Part shown: positions 33,850 through 43,705 of the stretch, piece by piece | Position numbering within the stretch: position 1 is the first letter of the stretch | Layout: the number at the start of each line of letters is the position of its first letter | Assembly (NCBI GenBank): GCA_022478985.1 | Contig: JAKSZP010008006.1 | Span: forward strand, 62,001-126,000 | Direction of reading: 5' to 3' | DNA length: 64,000 bases | Source: Massospora cicadina | Lineage: Eukaryota > Entomophthoromycota > Entomophthoromycetes > Entomophthorales > Entomophthoraceae | The notes under the pieces: model-generated | The model's input: the letters and a program-made list of their open reading frames with translations, nothing else | Databases searched by the model: none | Told to the model about the DNA's origin: nothing | Program-made: the position numbers and the translations under genes

Positions 33850-35116
33850 TTTCTGATGTTTCAGGGTTTGATTTTGAAGTTATGGGCCCTGTTGTCTCTC
33901 CCATAGTGAAGTCAAATTGTCCAGGTAAGTTCATTTGACTGAGATCATGTGGTGATTCAGTCAGATTGTTGAGAAAATTTTCAGCATGAGTTGTCCGACC
34001 TGACTGTTTGGCTTGGTTAATTTCCTCCATGGTCCTTCGCCTTGGGCATTCTGTTCTGATTGGCTGGTTCATCTAATTTCCTCTCTGTCCACCTGGATTT
34101 GGTCCAGGTCAATGGAGGAGGTCATTATGATGCAGCCTTGGCCGCTGAGCGCTTGTGGGCCTTCTGTACCTGTTTGTGTAATTTGGGTGATACTGGGTCT
34201 ATGAGGACTTAGTGCCCGTCCTCTCCCCAGAGGAAAGCATGGTTGTTGTCGACCATTTTTCCAAAGGTATCTTCATCCTTATCCATAGTGTTGTCGCAAA
34301 ATATTGGGGCCAAGATGCCCTCCTAAATGGGGCGCGCGTGTTCCTTGTGCCCCAGTGCAGTGCAATAGTTGCATATGTGCGGTGCGCGTTTTGGTGTGAC
34401 GCAGAAAGGCTTTGACACCCCCCATCTGGGTGGTGAAACACCACAGTGCATGAGAATTTGGTTAGGTCTGCGGTCATGTCATGGACTGGGTTGATCACGG
34501 CAATTTCCTTTCCTGTGCGCAGGTTCAGCATCAGATGAATCGCTGCAATTCTAAGTTTGATTTCTCCATAGCTCTGAAGGCCTATTCAGAGTTCCTCCTC
34601 AATTAGTTTGCAGGGGATGTTGGTGGAGAGCGAGTCAAATGAGTTAACAAAGCATTTGCTTTGTTCCAGCTGGTGCATGCGGTGTGCACAATTCATTTGC
34701 CCCCAGAGAGGGCAATCTTGATACAGACTTTTGCCCCGGCGTCCGCATCTTCTTTGGTTTCAAAACCCATGTTGATCCAGCTGAGGTGGATGGTGTGGGT
34801 GGTAAAGTACACCGCTTGGGGAAAGAGGGAGGCCTGTGCCTCACATACCTTCTCCCACAGAGTTGGGGACTCTACCCTTAAGAATAGTTGGAGCCTATGT
34901 TCCACTTTTAATAGGGGCTGTGCGTACTGTGTTTCCATATATTGGTTTTGTTTTGTGGTGAACACCACAAACCCAGGCGGTGTTTGGGTTTGTGGCTTTT
35001 TGGCGACATTGGCTCCCAATACCCCTCCAGGGCGTTTTTGCCCTTTGGTGCACTGTTTGGCCATTGCCAGATACAACTTTCACACAGTTTAGTTGGGCTT
35101 TGTTAAATTCGCTCAT
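33850..35116 (-). pseudogene. LineA ORF1 (nucleic-acid binding protein, decayed)
   Basis: The start ATG at 35116 is conserved relative to LineC (MSEFN versus MGEFI). Frame 34693-35076 aligns with LineC ORF1: KPQTQTPPGFVVFT with KSQTQTLSGFMIFT, and SPTLWEKVCEAQASLF with SPTLWEKTCEAQPSLF, then LSWINMGFETKEDA. Later fragments (34199-34531) include NLRTGKEIAVINP (LineC NLCTGKAIAIINP) and a hint of the zinc-knuckle segment near 34390. By analogy with L1-type ORF1 it would coat LINE RNA. Frameshifts around 34690 and 34560 and stops inactivate it. Confidence 0.8.
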
Positions 35117-35213
35117 CTCACCTGTGTGATTATCAAAAATTTTCTGGTTAAATCTAACCTTAATAACTTAAGTTATTGTTACAGGAAAGAAAAGCTACAA
35201 TCAGTAACCTTTT

Positions 35214-36008
35214 ATATTCCAGAAATTTTTTTCCTCACTTCAAAGTAATGTAGACATAAGCCTATGTCTTTCATGGCTACTTGCAATACAAGGATCTTAG
35301 TTCACCTTGCTGATTAATCCTTAACACCTGCATTAAACACATGATGGGTGAGACCAAATCCTAACGAAATCTAAATTGATCTCTAATTAATAAATTTACT
35401 AGAGATTTTTACATTGGGATTTCAGCGCCCAACTACTTGGTTGGCACCTTAGCCATGAAACTGCAGCTGTTGCTGTTGAATTTCCCTACAATGTCTCTAG
35501 CAGAGATGATCTTCTTCAATGGGTTAGGGATTCCTCTATAGGACATCCCAGAGAACTAAAAGCGGAAAGAGCCAGGAATGTGTCCCTAACTTCCAGCTAA
35601 ATCACAGCAAACCAACCATATTTGGCTAGCGACCTGCTTAGGTAATGGGACCCTTTACCCAACATAGCAGGTCCCAAACCAAGTGATTGATTTTCTAGTT
35701 GCAGGCGACATCACATGCCTCAAAACTACTGATTAAATTTCCAAGCGTTGGCGATAAAAGCATATCAACCCAATTGGTACACCTGATAGTTGATCAGTGA
35801 TCAACTATTAGATGCCCCAATTTCATTGGCAATTCTGCTCATTGAGATCTTAAGCATTAGTATGGAATTGATCCCCACCAGATATAAACCCATAAAATTA
35901 CCCAAAATTCTTGGACATTATTAACCCAAAATTGAGGCCAAATAATATCCAAATTTATTTGCTTGTGGGAAATTATCCCTAGGCGAAGCAGCAGATAACC
36001 TAGGAAGC
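35214..36008 (-). repeat. GyF 5' LTR, second part
   Basis: Resumes the alignment with the 3' LTR at ATATTCCAGAAATTTTTTTCC and continues to AACCTAGGAAGC, where the 3' LTR copy also ends its match (19885). Confidence 0.85.
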
Positions 36009-36765
36009 TGATATCAAAATTCTGGCTTTTGATGATTGATGCTGCTGGTTGCACCTGAATTTTGACAAAGTTTTGCAGGAGAGGTATAACTCTCAACTGC
36101 AGCAAAAAGGATTATAGTGGGTTTTATACCACTTATAATAAGTTCCCAGAATATAATAAATACTAAATAAACTTGGTTTTAGAATATTTTTATTATTGAT
36201 ATCTGAGGGGCCAAGAAGCAAATTCTCTTAGTATCTCAATTTTTAGTATTTAATGGTGTCATGGATAACTGTTTAGATTGTTTTGTAATGTCCAAACTAA
36301 GAAAAATTGGGATTTGACCTATCAGATATCTCAAAGCTTGCTTCACTTCAACGGAATGGCTGATAAAGGGTAATAGTAGGTGAGACCAGTCCATTAGGCA
36401 AGGATTTTGTATATTAAATCAATCACCATGGGGGAAATTTTTACACCTGGTGGAACCCCTCTGAGGCTATAAAATGAAGTGGTCCTCGCATAGGTGGTTA
36501 ACTTAAATGGTTAATGGGATGGGGAGGAACCTTGTGTGGACTCCCCTGATTCCGCCGCTTAATCAGTACAATATGATTACCTAAAGTCATGCTATTTGGC
36601 TGAATATTATTTTTGTTGAAAGTATTTTCCAATTTGAAATGATTTCACTGAGAATCATCCAGGGTCTTTTGGCCACTTTCATCCTTATCTTGGACTGAAA
36701 CACTCTTACTACATAGTTGGACTTTTAATTGTCTGATAGCTGGAAATGTGGGCAGAATCTCAACA
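36009..36765 (-). repeat. GyB-type LTR abutting the GyF 5' LTR
   Basis: Starts TGATATCAAAATTCTGG and ends CTCAACA, aligning with the GyB LTR (5197-5945). No PBS or internal sequence is attached on the left; the GyF LTR abuts directly. It is either a solo LTR or the product of recombination between two related elements. The right end borders CCATT and then GyE coding. Confidence 0.65.
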
Positions 36766-36770
36766 CCATT

Positions 36771-37960
36771 AAAGTGGATCTGAGTGATGAAATTTATGTC
36801 AAAATGATTAGCGGTAGATATAAAGGCTAACTGCCACAATTTGTAAATGCTTTAAATGATATGAAAGCTAATACCTTTCAGCGGAATGTGAATTGTAAAA
36901 ATGGATTGGAGATTTGTGAACTTTCCGCGACCCTTAGCGTGACCATGAATTATTTATGAGCTCACATAAGGCAGTCAGACATATTGGATTGTGTAAGATG
37001 TTAGATCAGTTGTGACTACAGTATTATTGAGAGAGCATGAACTTTGCTATTCTTGAGACAATTTCTTCTGCTGCCACCAGTGTTAAGTGGAAAAACTGTT
37101 ACTCCAGAAGTTCTCATACCAGCTAGTGAAACCATATTTTCCCAATATACGGTTTCTATTGACATCTTTAGGCCCCTGCAGATGGGAGAATACTGGTCCA
37201 AATACATTCTGGCGGCAATTGATCACTTGACCAGGTGGGTGAAGCACAGTTGATACAGGATTTTGGGGCGTTCACAGCGGTCAAGTTCATAATAAAATGC
37301 ATAATCCAGTAACATGGCTGCCTTCATTAATCCTTACTGATAACAGAACAAACTTCACATCTCACATCATTCCTAAGCTAAAAGAGCTGATGGCCATCCG
37401 TGGGGTTTTGATGACCTTATATCACCCTGAGTCTAATGGTATGGTTGGGCGATTTAATGGGACCAAGGTAAATATAATCTTAAGATTGGTAACGGATTGA
37501 CCTTCAGATTGGGTTTCACTCCTTTCCACCCCTGTCTTTATATAAAACATCAGCTAGCACTCTGCAACGGGGAAGAGTCCCTTTCAGTTACTATATGGAT
37601 GGCATCCGCTCTACCTGCACTACTCTATGCCTGCATGGTAGATGCCTTTAGAATAAATCCTCAACGCTACTTGGCTATCCTAGCAAACACTTTAATCAAG
37701 CTGAAAACTGAAGCATACTATTTGGCAGTTGTCAAAAACTAAAGAATTAGGACACCTTTCAGGTACAGTGTAACTGGATGACTCAGTTTAAAGATGGATA
37801 GATGGTTTTAGTTCATTACTTACACGTTTTTAATCAAAAGCATAAATTGACAAATATGGATTAGTAAGCTAAAGTTAATCATGAAGATGAGGGTCAACGC
37901 CTACACTATCAAGGACCCCTCAAATGGTTACATTGTTAATTGAGTACATGCAAAGTTCCT
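36771..37960 (+). pseudogene. GyE integrase and C-terminal domain remnant (part resumed after GyF)
   Basis: Reading resumes with the spacer before integrase (NGLEICEL near 36904), a decayed zinc-binding region (LRQFLLLPPV at 37053), then frame 37044-37253: SIDIFRPLQMGEYWSKYILAAIDHLTRWV (first catalytic Asp in the ID pair), frame 37297-37500: SLILTDNRTNFTSH (second Asp present in TDN) and LYHPESNGMVGRFN (canonical YHP.SNG..ER.N; the catalytic Glu is Gly). The GPY-like C-terminus (about 37885-37960) follows: LHYQGPLKW. Coding is then cut by OO4. A stop separates the two integrase frames. Confidence 0.85.
37945..37960 (+). repeat. OO4 target-site duplication, left copy
   Basis: TACATGCAAAGTTCCT, recurring as TACATGTAAAGTTCCT at 39868-39883 (15 of 16 identical). 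Confidence 0.9.
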
Positions 37961-38076
37961 ATTAGTTTTTTTTCTGCATATTGTCACATATGAGTGATTT
38001 TGAAAAAACAAGTCAATTTTTCCACTGTCACCTCAGTGTAACAATTTTCCATATCATGTACTCAAATCAACCACCT

Positions 38077-38097
38077 GCTGCCCCAGTGTGGGGCAGC
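38077..38097 (+). other. GC-rich hairpin in the OO4 leader
   Basis: GCTGCCCC-AGTGT-GGGGCAGC: a perfect 8-bp stem and 5-nt loop about 30 bases upstream of the ATG at 38130. Such a stable stem in an AT-rich region could be an RNA structure used for translation or packaging. That role is inference. Confidence 0.6.
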
Positions 38098-38129
38098 GAT
38101 TCTCCGCTTGATAGCATTTACCGCCTAGC

Positions 38130-39717
38130 ATGAAAACGTGTGTGGATTGGCTCATCCAGAACACTAAACGCAACTGGCCGATTTGTCCATCCATGGGACT
38201 TAATACTGCACCTTGTATGAGTCCACCAAACCCGCCCCACCCCCTAGCCCTACCACAATCCAATATTCACTTTTGCCTCCACGTCAAGTATGGATGTCTC
38301 TTCACGTATACTGACAAAGCAATAATTGAGCTGGCAACGGCCACCGTTTCTCCAGCAGGGTTTATTGGCTTCCACCCTTAAAAGGGCTATTTTTATATTT
38401 AATTCACCACTGAAGAGTACGCGGCCACTACATTAGCAACGCCCTTAATTTATAAAAACTTTCATTACTGTAACCCATACACGCCTTACCAAAGATTCCT
38501 CACTTGTGGTGACCTTTGCAAACCTTCCCTCACACCTTCCCTTTCAAACACTTGATGAAGAATTGATGTCAGGGCTTTAAACTTATGGCACAGACTCCAT
38601 CCTCCACTTCCTTGTCCCAAGTGGTGCTGAGTGACTAAAGCACCTCATTAATGGCCACCATTACCCCTCACTAGCCCAACATAGCCCAGCACATCCCATT
38701 GCATGCCTATATCCCATCCACTCTGGACCACTTGTTTTGAGCTTGCATTGACAATGGTCGCACAGTTTGCCCCCTCTGCCATAAATTGGATTCATTCTAA
38801 AAGGGCATGTCAATACTGTTCAAACAATGTGAAAACTGCCAACCCCACCCATGAGGCCACACCAACAGCATATAAGTGGGGATTTTGGCTGCCCCAACCC
38901 CTCCAGCTGAGCGCTTGAAAAATTAGCAAAACCTTGCAACCAAAACACAAGCTGGCAATTTTTCTCACAATTTAACTAATTGGGAGCAGGTTTGGACCTA
39001 AATTCAATCCAAACAATTTCCCGCCATATAACTTACCCAACCACATCTATGTCTCACTGAATCAATCCAAGTCAACCAAAATCCCTGGGACTTATTGGAT
39101 GAAGTGACCAAATCTGGTGAAATTGCCCCCCTCTGAACTTTCTAATTAATTTAGAACATTATCTGCCTTCAGACTTTGATGCCCCATTCCCACCCAAGAA
39201 ATATGTTCCCAAACCCACCGCTACCCCTTTCCTGAGTGACCATAAGATTGCTGAGGCTGCGGTGGCCTCATTCAAAAGTTGCTATCTTCACGATGCCATG
39301 GCACTCTCTGTCATTGAATTTAAGGAAGGGATAAATGACATCCAATTCCTTCCTAATTTCCATGACATCGCAAAAGAAGAGAATGATTGCTTAAATGAAA
39401 TTTCCGCCACCGCTGTCAAGCATTTTGCTGAACTGGCATCTTTTTCCCCCAACACGTGTAACACTAGAGCCAATATTACAAAATTCGCCCAGCTTCCCAA
39501 TTCACTCATACAAGCCAAACACCACGTTGCCAAACTCATGGAGGCTATGCTCCAGGCCCAAATTGTCAATGCCGATATCAGCAATTATCTATTTCACCTT
39601 GGCCCTCATCCTGTGGTTGCTCCAAAATCCTTGCTCTCAGCACTGATCCTTTTTAATGTTGAAGCTGAAATTGATAATACGCCTGATACCCCTTTCACCT
39701 CCGCCATGGTGGGATAA
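38130..39717 (+). pseudogene. OO4 ORF: LINE ORF1-like protein with unique C-terminus
   Basis: Starts with frame 38130-38381, including LHVKYGCLFTYTDKAI, shared with OO5 (LHVKYGKLFPYVDKDI). Then a shifted frame gives VVTFANLPSHLPFQTLDEEL and MSGL-stop-TYG (about 38500-38580), matching LineC FISFDSLPTNLPHKVIEEKI and CKGLVAYG. The C-terminal 151 codons (39262-39717) are fully open, helical, and end TPFTSAMVG-stop; OO5 ends SSSAMVL-stop. The C-terminal region is not found in the LINE ORF1s here. Probably an RNA-binding retroelement protein. About 500 residues if unbroken. At least three frame disruptions in the N-terminal half. Confidence 0.65.
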
Positions 39718-39867
39718 GCGGTTCACCACTGAACCCACTTGGTAGGTGATTTATCATTTTTTATGTGTCTTGCCGCTCATTAAGGCATTTAGCTCATGTT
39801 TTGGTTCTCTTGTTTTGTGTTTTGTTTTGTAATGTCCATCTCCTGGTTTGCTTACCTCAAATAAATT

Positions 39868-39883
39868 TACATGTAAAGTTCCT
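39868..39883 (+). repeat. OO4 target-site duplication, right copy
   Basis: TACATGTAAAGTTCCT. GyE continues immediately after it. Confidence 0.9.
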
Positions 39884-39920
39884 CCTGGCATATGAGCAAT
39901 ATGAAACATATTGTCCAGTC

Positions 39921-39934
39921 AAGGGGAAAAGTAA
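39921..39934 (+). promoter_or_regulatory. GyE polypurine tract
   Basis: AAGGGGAAAAGTAA directly precedes the 3' LTR start TGTTGAG, where plus-strand DNA synthesis is primed in LTR elements. Confidence 0.85.
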
Positions 39935-40529
39935 TGTTGAGATTTTAATATGACTGGACATTAAGCTCCATATAGCTGCGGCAGAATGGGCAATATTGGC
40001 CAAAACTGAGTAATAGCATAATATTGATGAGATCGCCTTGAAATAAGGTAATAGGTTGATACCAAGCTCAGTACGGATATTTATTAGATTACTTCCAAAT
40101 GTGGTGATAATGCAATGTTGGCTCACGACAAATAATTTCTAGATTGCCTCAAACTAAGGCAATAGCGAATTTAAGGATATTAGACTCTGCAGTGCCTCTC
40201 AGTTATGAGGATGGACCAATGAGGATATAGCGGAAAAGGATAGCCTAAAAAAATGTCAGAATTGATCAAAGTCATGGATATATAAGCATATGAGAAGATT
40301 ATAATGAGGAAGTCTTTGGTAAAAAGAAGTGGGAATTATGAGCAGACAGTATCGCCTATTTATGTTAAATTAAATAAGTAGTGTGGTTGAAGCTATTGTT
40401 TCATATTATGATAAATTTAATAAGTTCATTTCGTGGACCAACTATCTCCATATCACTCTCTGTTGCTCAGTGGCTCAACCCTGTGCAACTATTACAGAGT
40501 ATATACAACCTATCGCCAATTTTATAACA
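39935..40529 (+). repeat. GyE 3' LTR
   Basis: Starts TGTTGAGATTTTAATATGACTG and ends ATTTTATAACA, aligned end to end with 12974-13570. A TATA-like GATATATAAG is at about 40277. Confidence 0.9.
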
Positions 40530-40588
40530 GTTTGAAATAAGAATTTTTGTCAATCTAACTTCAGGGGTTGCTCATAAAAGCTTATATA
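40530..40588 (-). repeat. GyD 3' LTR, second part
   Basis: Continues the alignment with the GyD 5' LTR after the GyE insertion (TTTGAAAT.., GGTTG.TC, GCTTA). It is followed by a minus-strand purine tract AAAAAGGGAAG (40591-40601), the likely GyD PPT. Confidence 0.75.
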
Positions 40589-40601
40589 ACCTTCCCTTTT
40601 T

Positions 40602-42000
40602 GGGATGTGTGAGCACTTCACCAAGGACCTGGGCCAGCGGCACATTCTTGTGCGCCTTAGAAAGCTTAATTTCCAGTATGAAGGCAATCTTCTAGGGGGC
40701 GGGGTGCATATGGGTGTTCCACGTGAAAAGCTTCCACCAACTTGCGGCAATTTGCACAATTGTAGGAGTTCACCCAGATGTTTTGTATGAGGGAAACCCC
40801 TTCTACGCCACCAAGCACTGTACCGAGCAATGCGAGTGACAAGATGCCTAAATTGCATCCACCTCAGCTTCTGCTCGAGTTTTCAATCACCAAAAGCTCA
40901 GTGTCCATGGGTGGCATGCATCTAAATGGAGACAACTGGGAGGCAAAGAAGATGGAGTGTTTTTCAATAAGCGGGAATAGCCAACCAAATAACGCCATTT
41001 TAAAATCTTCTACAGCCTCACGAGGGCCTAACCCACTTATTTGCATACTTCTCCAAAGGCATCTTCTTATGCAGGTGGCACATATCTAGCACAACCAACA
41101 AATCCACTGTGGTTTCATCAGTGAGAAAACAATTCTGAACTGTGAGCCATTTGTGATTGCTATGGCTTTGATCAAGAACTTTCGTGCAAGTGACCAAGTG
41201 CTCCAGATTTTCTGTGCATGTTCTGCCTCTTCAGGGACTTTCAGATTAAGACATGGCTCAAGTGAAAATGACACATTGTACCCCAATGTGGCCTCAAATG
41301 GCGAAAACCCCATGGAGTTATAAGAGGCACTATTATAAGAAAACTGGTTCAATGGAAGACCATCCGCCTAGGTATCCTGTGTGGCAGTTGCATACCACTG
41401 GAGATACTGTTTAGCGATCTTATGACCCACTCCATTTGACTATATGAATGGGATGATATGTGGTGGAACGGCATAGCTGTATCTTTAAGTGGCCATAAGA
41501 GCTAATAAAAAGGGCGACATCAATTGTGGTACTTGTTGCTCAAACTTTCCTGAGGCAACCTAAACATTGAGAAAACATGACGCACAAAGAGGTGGCAGTT
41601 TTCTAGGATGTCATATAAGATGAACAGGGGATATACTTTGATAACTTGGTAAAGCAGTTGACAACTACTATAATCACGTTATACCTTGGAGCTAGGGAGC
41701 TCAACAATGAAATCAACGGATACTGAGGTTCACGGGCCCTTGGCATGCAGAAAGAGACGGAAAATGCTGATTCAACTTGAGAAAGAAGATTTTATCTTTG
41801 CACACATTAAACAATTTTCATTCCACATCATAATGCCATTGGAAACACAAGCCATTTCGGCGTCTGCTCAACTATATAGAGATAAATTTTATTAGCATGG
41901 TGGTCAACCTCAGGGGGGTCATGGTGAGCACAAATCACCTTGCTGCAGAGTTGAGGCGTCACCCACAGTCTTGACTTGAACTAAATCCCCCTCTACACTA
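40602..42000 (-). pseudogene. GyD integrase region
   Basis: Frame 41086-41352 (88 codons): FSYNSASYNSMGFSPFEATLGY matches the integrase core end (YN...H.STG.SPF...YG). Upstream (41450-41700) only fragments remain. Toward the LTR the frame 40550-40858 and 40864-41046 are probably the C-terminal domain out of frame. DDE residues cannot all be placed. Identification rests on the SPF motif and its position at the 3' end of pol. Confidence 0.7.
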
Positions 42001-42387
42001 ATGAATAATGATACCAAATTATGCATTGTAGAAGCAGCTGTTTAAACAACTTCTGCCCTCAATACAATACGTCTGCCCGCTAATACCTAAGCGTCCTAAG
42101 GAACTTCTGAGTCTTAATCCGTCACTAAAATTACAGGAGGATAAAATGACTAGGATTTAGGTCAACGAAATTACCATGTTTAACTCATGCTCATCCACCT
42201 CCGCTGGACTCAATGCAGTATTTTGACTCATAGATTTGGTAAGAATATTCAAAGCACCTTTTAATTTTTATATTCAAAGTTAAAGCTAAAGAGGTCATGA
42301 TACGTCTGGCCTAATGATTTTCCAGCTTCTGTGGCTTCGAAATTTCACAAAGGTCTGATGGTCCATCCACACTGTCACACATGTTGT

Positions 42388-42609
42388 TCACACCGAAGGT
42401 ACAAAAATGGGTAAGAGCCCATGACACAGTTGTAACTCTTTATTGTAGATGGCCCAGGACTGTTCAGAAGAAGTGATCCTGTCCAAAAATACTACCAGGT
42501 GCTCCAAATTTTCGTGCTCCTGAAATAATATTGCCCCACAGCGGCCAATGAGGCGTTCCACTTTACAATTAGCAGCTTGGTGGGGTCCGCATGTTTGAGA
42601 ATGGGGCAC
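42388..42609 (-). pseudogene. GyD RNase H remnant
   Basis: Minus frame with RCGAILFQEHENLEHLVVFLDR and SSEQSWAIYNKELQLCHGLL, corresponding to the GA.L.Q..., H...F.SR and E.NY...KELLA....L blocks of gypsy RNase H. The catalytic Asp segment before it is lost (CKVERLIG). Confidence 0.75.
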
Positions 42610-42639
42610 CTAACACCTTCTTGATGCCATAAAACGCCT

Positions 42640-43366
42640 ACTGGCACTCCTCTATCCAGTGGAATGGCCTATTCTTCTTGGTCAGGGGTGCAGCGGTCTG
42701 GCCAGCTGCAAGAGGGAAGGAGAGAAATTTTTCAAAAAATGATTGTGCTAAGAAGCTCCGCAACTGTTTCTGGGCCATGATAATGAGCCACATGAGTATC
42801 TCTTTGATATTGCTGGGGGAATTGAAGTATATCCTCCAAGACAAGGTTACTCAGAAAGTTTACCTTATCCCAGAAAAAATCACACTTGAAGGGCTTCATA
42901 TAAAGTTCCACCTTGTGCAACGCAGCCAACACTATCTCCAGGTTCTTCTCATGCTATTTGGGAGTTGGAGGGTGAACTATGATATCATCAATGTATGCAC
43001 TGTTCAGGTGAAATTGAGATCTCTGAGCACACTATCAATCATCTGCTGAAATGTGGCCAAGGCGTTCTTCAAGGTGAAGGCATCATGAGGAGTTGGAATA
43101 TGCCACCAGGTCCTAATTGCTGTAAGCCTCTCCTAGCCTTCCGCTACCTCCTATCTGATTAAATGCTTTTACAAGATTAAGCTTTGAAACACCAAGTATT
43201 TTGCAATCACCTGATTAAACGTCTGCTCAAGCAAAAGTGGATTGGGTTCATGAACCTTAGTATTATTTGTGTACCCATAGTCATCTCAGTGGTGCAACAT
43301 ACCATCAGCCTTCTGAACGAAAATTATAGATGACATGAAAGGGGACGTCTCCTTAAACACCCATCG
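42640..43366 (-). pseudogene. GyD reverse transcriptase (YIDD intact), split by LineB
   Basis: From the right: MLNKRWVFKETSPFMSSII (fingers, canonical G.I..S.SP..SPI) up to the LineB junction at 43382, then a decayed palm, an intact catalytic motif YIDDIIV at 42976-42995 on the minus strand, then LAALHKVELYMKPFKCDFF (canonical L...L...L.P.KC.F). This is the only gypsy RT in the window with the Y-x-D-D box unchanged. LineB inserted in codons for the fingers. The upstream continuation is at 48720 onward. Confidence 0.82.
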
Positions 43367-43381
43367 CTTATTAAGCATATT
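43367..43381 (+). repeat. LineB target-site duplication, left copy
   Basis: CTTATTAAGCATATT, identical to 48705-48719. Confidence 0.95.
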
Positions 43382-43705
43382 TTTTAAATTTATTGCGGGA
43401 AAGGCCGACCATGGGACGGACACTTCCGAATATGACTCAGACGAGACAAAACTTAGTACCAGGGGAGGCACCCCAGAGAAGCGATGCTATCTCTTGTTGC
43501 CATCGGGAACGCCACTTATGGGGAGGGGGAGGGAACGTGTGTAGGGGACGTAGCCACTATTGAGCACGTGTGGAGGAAGGGGTCTGATTTGATGAACCAG
43601 ACTGGGAACCAGGAGGAGACCAGCTGTCAGCGACGCGGTGGGAGATATCCGAACATCCACGCTTGAAAGTGATCCACCAAATGAGACCAGAATCAGTGGA
43701 CAGCT

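Larger units (their letters stand above)
29935..35197 (-). mobile_element. LineA: full-length LINE (5.26 kb) inserted in the GyF 5' LTR
   Basis: Flanked by an exact 16-bp target-site duplication CAATCAGTAACCTTTT (29919-29934 and 35198-35213). The uninterrupted paralogue in the GyF 3' LTR (about 19069-19090) shows the empty site. From the right: 5' leader, ORF1 (from 35116), ORF2 with endonuclease, RT (FADD box) and a C-terminal zinc finger, then a 3' untranslated region. The 3' end reads GCTTACCTCAGTTAACTAG without a long poly(A). Both ORFs are decayed. Same subfamily as LineC. Confidence 0.92.
18549..36765 (-). mobile_element. GyF: Ty3/gypsy element inserted in GyE pol, itself hit by OO2, OO3 and LineA
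   Basis: 3' LTR 18549 to about 19885. Internal region about 19886-29374 with integrase (24190-24710), RNase H, RT, protease and a good zinc-knuckle gag fragment (27734-27955). PBS 29375-29392. The 5' LTR is 29395-29934 continuing at 35214 to about 36008 after LineA. The next 757 bp (36009-36765) are a GyB-type LTR ending in ACA before the CCATT duplication. The outer boundaries TG...ACA plus CCATT on both sides define the insertion in GyE. How the GyB-type LTR became joined to the GyF LTR is unresolved. Confidence 0.8.
37961..39867 (+). mobile_element. OO4: full-length ORF1-only non-LTR element (1.9 kb) in GyE
   Basis: A 1907-bp insert with a 16-bp target-site duplication in the pol C-terminus of GyE. 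Leader 37961-38129 includes a GC-rich perfect hairpin. One ORF region runs 38130-39717, then a 150-bp 3' region ends GCTTACCTCAAATAAATTT. That tail resembles the 3' ends of LineA (GCTTACCTCAGTTAACTAG) and LineB (..AATAAATTTAAAA). No LTR, RT or endonuclease is present. OO5 is the same subfamily and OO2 a more distant one. Confidence 0.8.
12974..40529 (+). mobile_element. GyE: Ty3/gypsy element split by GyF, carrying an OO4 insertion
   Basis: 5' LTR 12974-13570, PBS 13572-13588, gag 13662-15384, protease to RNase H 16440-18543, then the GyF insertion. Integrase resumes at 36771, OO4 is inserted at 37961-39867, the PPT is 39921-39934 and the 3' LTR is 39935-40529. LTRs are 597 and 595 bp and start TGTTGA and end ATAACA. 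Flanking TTTTG (12969-12973) and GTTTG (40530-40534) share TTTG and fit the target duplication seen against the intact GyD LTR copy. All genes are decayed. Confidence 0.88.

Noticed and set aside
34661..35092. Plus-strand frame of 143 codons
   Set aside because: Shadow of LineA ORF1; the minus strand aligns with LineC ORF1.
39945..40300. LTR region considered as a solo LTR
   Set aside because: It pairs with 12974-13570 as the 3' LTR of GyE: PPT in front, matching ends and a shared TTTG at the flanks.
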